This document shows, piece after piece, positions 58,611 to 64,000 of a DNA stretch of 64,000 nt (position 1 is the first letter of the stretch; every line of letters starts with the position of its first letter). This DNA is from Adiantum capillus-veneris (lineage: Eukaryota > Streptophyta > Polypodiopsida > Polypodiales > Pteridaceae), in NCBI GenBank assembly GCA_014529385.2, contig CM043962.1, positions 91,132,680 through 91,196,679 on the forward strand, given 5' to 3'. The notes below the pieces were generated by a model. It was given only the letters and a program-made list of their open reading frames with translations, searched no databases and was not told the origin of the DNA. The position numbers and the translations under genes were made by a program.

Positions 58611-60770
58611 TTATCTTATTTCCTCTCGCGTTCCTTCCCTTCGAACTTTTGAGAATCTTCCTGATATTTGATCTTTTACACAATCCTCTGCTTTTACAAG
58701 CATTAGATAACGAGTTTTATCTTTTATCCTGGGCATCAGGTTCTCTCTCGCTTTGTTTTCTGTTCGTTTTTTCCTATAGCGTTCTTGGCGTCTAGGGTGC
58801 TGATTCGCAAAATCATAAAACTTGATATTCTCTGTTTTCTCCCCACGCTCGCTTGCACTGTCTAAACACTCATTATCTGCGTCGTTATTTACCTCCAGAT
58901 GCTCAAAGGAGTTATAAAACTCTTCTCGTTCTGGTGGTTCTACCATCTCATCTCCTTCTTGTGTAATGCTTACCATGTAATAGGGTATCATATCATAGCC
59001 ATCCTTATCGCAAAATTTTATCGTTGGACTATCTGTAATGGTACAGACATCCAATGTTTCTAGTATGTGTTCCCATTCCAGAGGTTCCAAGGCATCTTCA
59101 GGAAAAGGTTCCGGAATATAATCCTTGTCCTTGATCGCTCTCTCTAAGACGCATTCTTCTCTTTTTAATATCCCACAATGTGAAGCTCCGCACATCCATA
59201 GCTCTTTTTGTTGCCCTAACCATGTTGGGAGTTCCGATCCTGTCACTGTAGCTGAATCAAACTCTTCCATTGGTGTCTGGTTCACATCCTTGTAACTATG
59301 GTCTTTCAAGTGAATTTTGGTTGTTGTCTCGCCATGTCTGAGGTATATGTGGTCGTAACCCCAATCTTGGACCATCTTTAATTGTCTCATGAATGGTCTT
59401 CCCAAGATGATCTTGTAATTTTTCTTTTTGTCGAAATCGACTATTGCAAATGTATGCTCATACTCGATTCCGCATGAGGTGACAATTACTTTTTCTAAGA
59501 GTCCTAGAGGCTTTTCCATGAACCCATATGCCAGTTGCAATTTCATTATGGTAGCTCTCAAAGCTGGTTTTCCCCATTTTTTCCAGATTTCCTTGGTGGC
59601 GATGGCGACTCCTGCTCCACTATCAAGAATAGCTTTGGAAAGTACTCCTTGGAATTCGACTGGTAGAGTGGTGTTTCCATCTTCTCCCTCGCAATACTCT
59701 CCAACCTTGTTTAATGGTACTGGCTTAGTGTTTAGTTGAGACATGTCCAATTCTCTGATCCCTTCTTGAAGCTTCGAGGTTGGGTCTTTCACTCCAAATT
59801 TTTCTAAGTATTTGCCTACGGTGGTCCACATGTTTGGTCGTAGCCTTAGGAGTTCGGCTAATGTGATTGTGCATGCCACCGGTGTGGACAATAACTCAAT
59901 CAACCCTTGTGAATCCGTCACTATATTAGAAGAAAGTCTTTGAGATGGGATTGCTCTCACCTTAGATTTGGCTTCATATTCTCCTAGGTAAGAGGGTAGA
60001 GTTTTTAGCAAGTCTGGTTGGCTATGCCCCAAACTAATTGATCCTTGGTCTCCTCCTTGCGAATGTATATCAAAGTTCATTTGTGATCTTGCCTCAAATT
60101 CTTCAATAGGAGGTAAGATCTCATTTTTCTCTTTTCTCGTGTTGTTCATGTGGTAACTCACCCTGTTAGCTTCGTTGGCCTCACGGATTTGCTTCCATAG
60201 GTCATCTAGACCGTTACAATCCTTACCCATTTCTACCAATGTTTTAGGCTGGAACCCGTCACTTGCCTCATCTGTCGTATTTGGCACTATGATAGGCTCT
60301 CCCCTAGACTCATAAGCCTTCGCGAGTCTTTCCTTCATTTCTACTTGTTCCTCTAAATCTGGTTTGATAGGGGTTGGAGCTGGTACTTCATGCCAATTTT
60401 TCGGTTTACCCAGCGGGTTTTCTATCAAAGATTGAGCTGTTTCAATCATCTTTCTACACATTTTCAACCTCTGTTTTTCTATTTTAGCATATGGATAAGT
60501 CATCCATCTTTGCTCTTGGGTTTGGTTCTTTTTGAGTCTGGCTTCGTAAGCTTTTAGAAGTGCATCTAACTGCTCATTTAACTTGTCTGTCAATACTAAT
60601 CCTCCTGATCCTGCACTTTTGGGTTCTTCTATTTCCTCGAGTGCTATGGTTTCCACAGTGTGTGAGCTTAGGCTAGCTAGATCCTCTAACCGCTCTAATC
60701 TATCCTTTGTGTGTTTTAACTCCTCGGATAGAGCCATTTGCTCTCGTTCTTTCCTGGCTCTCATATGCAC
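58611..60770 (-). pseudogene. Large Gypsy: gag-pol linker and retropepsin
   Basis: A 719-codon open frame, uninterrupted but entered by a frame change near 60775 from the gag frame. Residues 1-120 are a charged, coiled-coil-like linker. The aspartic protease spans about 370-465, with catalytic Asp in ILDSGAG (381-387) and the typical second block KIILGRPF (453-460). About 250 more residues, acidic then basic (ECLDSASERGEKTENIKF, RQERYRKKRTENKAREN), follow before TAA at 58611-58613. The long spacer between protease and reverse transcriptase is unusual. Confidence 0.85.
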
Positions 60771-61228
60771 CTTTCTAGCTTTCCAAGTGCTTCTTTATTT
60801 TTCATTTCTAAACTTGGGGCATCGGTTTTTGGCTCTTCAAACATGGGTTCGTTCGTCATTCTTTGAGCTTGGGCTCGTGTCACTACTTGAATAGGTATTA
60901 TTGTCTCGTTTTCTGACCCTCCACTGAAAGGCACTACTTCCAGCATGTTCAAGGTAGTTTTTGCTCCTTTGCTCGAGTTCTTAGGGAAATCAGGAATCAA
61001 ATGAGTAACTCCACACTCGGTGCAATATGCGTTAACTCTAATGATTTCATCATGAGGACAGTCTCTTAGCCAATGGTCTCCGCCACACTTGTAGCAGTGT
61101 CATTTAGGCTGTTAAGGTGCTCCTTGAGCTCCTCTTTGTTGGTATGAATGTCTCTACCCACCCATGCCTCCGTTGGCAATGAACAACAATGTTCGTTCAT
61201 CCAAGCTATATCTTCCTTCTCCCGTTGT
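60761..61228 (-). pseudogene. Large Gypsy: gag C-terminus with zinc knuckle
   Basis: CYKCGGDHWLRDC (61058-61096) is a CCHC-type knuckle with three rather than four residues before His. It is followed by a second Cys pair, CTEC, then IPDFPKN and an acidic linker to 60761. The start of this piece is out of frame with the gag part before it. Confidence 0.75.
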
Positions 61229-62236
61229 CTACGCAGCTGTTGGTGGTGCTGCACCTCCTATCATGCTCCATGGTTCTGGTGTTGAGGGTTCTTCCGGTGG
61301 ATAATAGACAGGATTTGCTGCATATCCATTGGGATCTTCGTAATATGCATGCATAGGCACCAAAGCCTTCTCCTCTGATTCAGTTACTGTTGGTGTGTAT
61401 TTTATGCCGACTAGTCGTAATCCTGGTAGGGGTGGTTGTTGTCCCAACACTGGTTGTGGTCTTTCTACACCTACAGGTCCTGGTAGGTTGCCTGCTTGAT
61501 ATCTAGGCATTGGTGGAACTTGAGAAGATGCTACCTGAGCTTGGGGAGCGTAAGGTCTCTCTCTCACATATCCCTTGTTATAATAACATTCCTCCGTCCC
61601 ATGGTTTGTCCATTTTTGTTCAATAGCACACCATTTAGGCTGTTTAGCCTGAGGTTTGGCGTACAAGTTAATCTTTTTTAGCACTTACTCTACAAGCTGC
61701 TCCTGGTTTACAGCTACTTCTCCTTTCGGTACTGTCTTAGAAGACTTGCTTCCGCTTTGTTGTGAGGATGAAACGTCGTCAAGATCCTCGAACTCACCCT
61801 CCTTGTAGACTGCACAATTGTCTACAAGGTGAAGAGCCTCCTTCGTTAACTCATTTAACGTCGTGCTGCTCTTCATATGTAAGTCCTTCTGGAGATCCGC
61901 ATTCCTTAGTCCTTGGATAAATATAAGCATAAGTCTGGACTGAGTTGGTAGTTCTTCCACAGGGCAGAACTTAACATATCTTTTTAGTCATAGGGCTGCC
62001 TTCCGTACAGATTCCCCTTCTTTCTGTTTGAATTCATGGATTTGGGAGACTGTATTATGAGCTATTCCCCTTTGTAAGAATTCCTCGATAAACTCGTCAA
62101 ACACCTCCTCCATAGACTCAAAGTCTCTACACTCCACAGAGTCAAACCAAGTAGCAGCGTCATCCTCTAGGGTTAGTCCAAACCCTGCAAATTGGGTAGG
62201 AAAGTCTAACACCTCTTCCGCTCTAATTACACGCAC
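61229..62236 (-). pseudogene. Large Gypsy: gag capsid region
   Basis: One frame with stops TGA (61988-61990) and TAA (61685-61687). It carries the retrotransposon gag blocks AATWFDSVECRDFESMEEVF, FDEFIEEFLQRG, VSQIHEFKQKEGESV and LMLIFIQGLRNADLQKDLH. A proline-rich region (61684-61229) containing YVRERPYAPQAQ and VERPQPVLGQQPPLPG follows. Between this part and the N-terminal part (62237-62710) a decayed Pro/Gln/Arg-rich linker carries several stops. Confidence 0.85.
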
Positions 62237-62710
62237 AAAGGCTGCTACATGATCTCTCGGAATCTCTGTTTCCCGTGTATTTCTTGTTTACCCATTTTTG
62301 CACTTGAGAAGGTCTAATTCTACGATGGTCTACATATCTCATCATTCGATCTCCTCATCCCAATCTATATACCTCCTCTGGTCTTCTATAGTAGGCTGGT
62401 TCCTCTCCCAATGGTGCTCCTAAGCCATAATTTCTAACAGTTCTTGCAAGAGATGGTTCATCTCTTCGAACTCGTTCTATGGGTGGTCTTCCAGGCTCTG
62501 TTGATCCTTGAGTCTTTGGCTTACTCTCTCCTTGAGACTGTGAATAGAGTGGTGGTTCTTGTAAATCCCTTAGCCCTCATGCGGCTTGATAACCATTTCG
62601 ATTTCGGTCTTGTTCTAATGTTGCAGTCTGTCAAAGCCATGCCTGCAATGATGGCTGGGTTGCTGGTTGGTTTTGGTTGTTGAATGTCTGAGGTCTAGTA
62701 GAATGTGAGG
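62237..62710 (-). pseudogene. Large Gypsy: decayed gag linker
   Basis: Reads as low-complexity Gln/Asn/Pro/Arg sequence (STRPQTFNNQNQPATQPS, ERVRRDEPSLARTVRNYGLG) in one frame, interrupted by stops. Confidence 0.5.
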
Positions 62711-63595
62711 TCACATCATACTCCTCTGAAAAGGGATTTGTCGACTTGCTAGGGGTGTAGGTGGCTCTCTTGGCACTTCATCACGGGCATATGTTGATGC
62801 TCCTGGAACTGTTGCCTTTTCTACCTCCTCTGGGAGAATACGTTGGTATTCTCGCCCGTACCTATCAACAAAAACGATATCCTTCCCCATAGCTATTTCA
62901 TAAGAGAATAAGTAAAGAACCTTATCTTTGCTTAACTCGTTTGGGTATGGTTCTTTGCAACAAAAGTAAGAAACTATTCCTTCGCTCTCATGTTTGTAAA
63001 TTCCCACATTCTCATTATAAGTTGAAACCCTGGTTGTTTTCTTATCATACATAAAAATTGCTCCAGGTCGATCAATGTTTGGAGGTGGTTCTTGAGTTTC
63101 TGAAACCATTTTCCCCTTCGCCACGTTATCCCCATATCTGTTGTAATCTTCAGAGTTACTAACTATCAGATAGTGGTTCCCCTTTTCGTCTCGGAATCTA
63201 TCTCCGTCATCATAAACTCAAATTATCTCCAGTCTCAGAACCGGCCTTTCTTCAATACAAATACACTTGCGTCCTCGATAGTCAGAGTAAACTAGGGCTC
63301 CCCTCGACTTTGTTCCTTCTAAGAAGATCATAGTGAACTTGGAATCATTCAAAGGATTTAGGGAGGTGCTTCCTTCTGGCACTTGTCCGTCATAGGTGAA
63401 ACCTCCTGGCTATTGACTACCCATCATGAAGAAGGATTTGTCTGATGAAGTGTCAGTATCACTACCCTCCTCAATAATCGGTGCTAATGGATCTAGCCTT
63501 GCCTGAGTTACACTCTCCTCGGTGGACACTAAGCTACCTTGGTCATCTGCCACCTTTTGGTCTCTAAAAATGTATCTTCCTGATCTTAAATTCAT
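62711..63595 (-). pseudogene. Large Gypsy: unfamiliar gag N-terminal domain
   Basis: Starts at ATG 63595 (MNLRSGRYIFRDQ) and stays in one frame to 62711, apart from TAG at 63410-63412 and TGA at 63218-63220. It holds an acidic start and blocks such as NDSKFTMIFLEGTKSRGALV, DDGDRFRDEKGNHYLIVSNS, FMYDKKTTRVSTYNENVGIY and KDIVFVDRYGREYQRILPEE. The block pattern suggests beta-rich repeated units of about 100 residues. I know of no standard gag domain like it, but my recall cannot exclude one. Confidence 0.65.
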
Positions 63596-64000
63596 CAAAA
63601 TTATCAATGCAATTTATCACAAATCCAACCATTTACTTGGCAAAGGATCAGTCTCCGCACAACTTCTTGCTTTGCTGCTGAATATACCTGTACAAAAGCG
63701 TTTAATTTCGGCAATCGAATCAAAGCATTTAACCGCTAGAGGTTATCTTAGTAATGATTGGTATAACTGGAGGGTTAACCTCAACCACTACTGTATTTTA
63801 TACACTACTGATGTTTTGGATTAGGTCTGCTAATGTGGAACTATACTTCCCTCGGATGTTGGTCAATTTACTTGTAAAGTCTTAATTCTATCTTTGCTCC
63901 GTCAAAAGGTCAAACAAGGTCCAAATTCACTTCTGAAAGAAGTTCTAGAACCTTAAGCCAAATGGAACCTCACTGTATAAACTCAATCAAATTTTCTCTT
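63596..64000 (-). other. Leader of the large Gypsy, cut by window edge
   Basis: No frame and no tRNA primer site seen. The 5' LTR must lie beyond 64000. Confidence 0.5.

Larger units (their letters stand above)
35180..64000 (-). mobile_element. Large Ty3/Gypsy retrotransposon with extra ORF, nested insertions, open at right edge
   Basis: On the minus strand from the right edge: gag N-terminal region (63595), gag, zinc knuckle, retropepsin, reverse transcriptase, RNase H, duplicated integrase zinc-binding module, integrase core, a retropepsin-like tail (to about 54000), a 2.8-kb non-coding tract with 285-bp repeats, an extra ORF (51176 to 36071 when insertions are skipped), polypurine tract AGTAGGGGGGGAG and the 3' LTR starting TGTTAGAAGC at 36019. 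Copia C and element D sit inside the extra ORF. Without them the visible part is about 17 kb. The 5' LTR and primer site are outside the window. That the extra ORF belongs to this element is inferred from shared strand, order and the polypurine tract and LTR right after its stop codon. Confidence 0.75.

Overview
The window looks like repeat-rich nuclear DNA of a land plant. The evidence is: LTR retrotransposons whose primer-binding sites match the 3' end of plant initiator tRNA-Met (TGGTATCAGAGC), Tnt1-type Copia and Ty3/Gypsy polyproteins, many long CT/GA, CA and AT dinucleotide repeats, and no intact host gene. The species cannot be named from the sequence; a plant with a large, transposon-filled genome is a fair guess.

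Layout. (1) 1-3545: a rearranged Copia element (A, 71-3526) inserted into a copy of a foldback repeat. (2) 3546-21167: mostly anonymous DNA with two more foldback copies (4628-4918, 16940-17218), a MITE-like inverted repeat (5486-5755), microsatellites and a stacked hairpin (18896-18966). (3) 21168-26116: a full-length but inactive Copia element (B) of the same family as A, on the minus strand. (4) 26117-35179: microsatellites, a Copia gag remnant (28775-29117), a Gypsy gag remnant (30040-30560), an old direct-repeat pair and a CCAAT-rich patch. (5) About 35180 to beyond 64000: one very large Ty3/Gypsy element on the minus strand.

The large Gypsy element is the most interesting object. Read on the minus strand from the right edge it has: a long unfamiliar gag N-terminus, gag with a zinc knuckle, a linker, retropepsin, reverse transcriptase, RNase H, two tandem copies (126 residues apart) of the integrase zinc-binding module, the integrase core, and a second retropepsin-like remnant. 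A 2.8-kb non-coding tract follows, carrying four near-identical 22-bp palindromes exactly 285 bp apart. Then comes an extra sense-strand ORF of roughly 1,150 codons when its insertions are removed (globular N-terminus, coiled-coil middle, globular C-terminus), a polypurine tract and the start of the 3' LTR. The extra ORF is split by two later elements, each marked by a target-site duplication: Copia C (36146-41726) and element D (43461-49534). Element D is an LTR element with no recognisable gag or pol but with an unknown ORF, a tRNA-like sequence and a short-motif array.

Every element seen carries stops, frameshifts or catalytic-residue changes, so none here looks autonomous. LTR pairs of A, B and D differ by roughly 2.6-3.5% by eye, so these insertions are old but not ancient. 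The nesting order is clear: the large Gypsy first, then C and D inside it. No functional protein-coding host gene could be supported.
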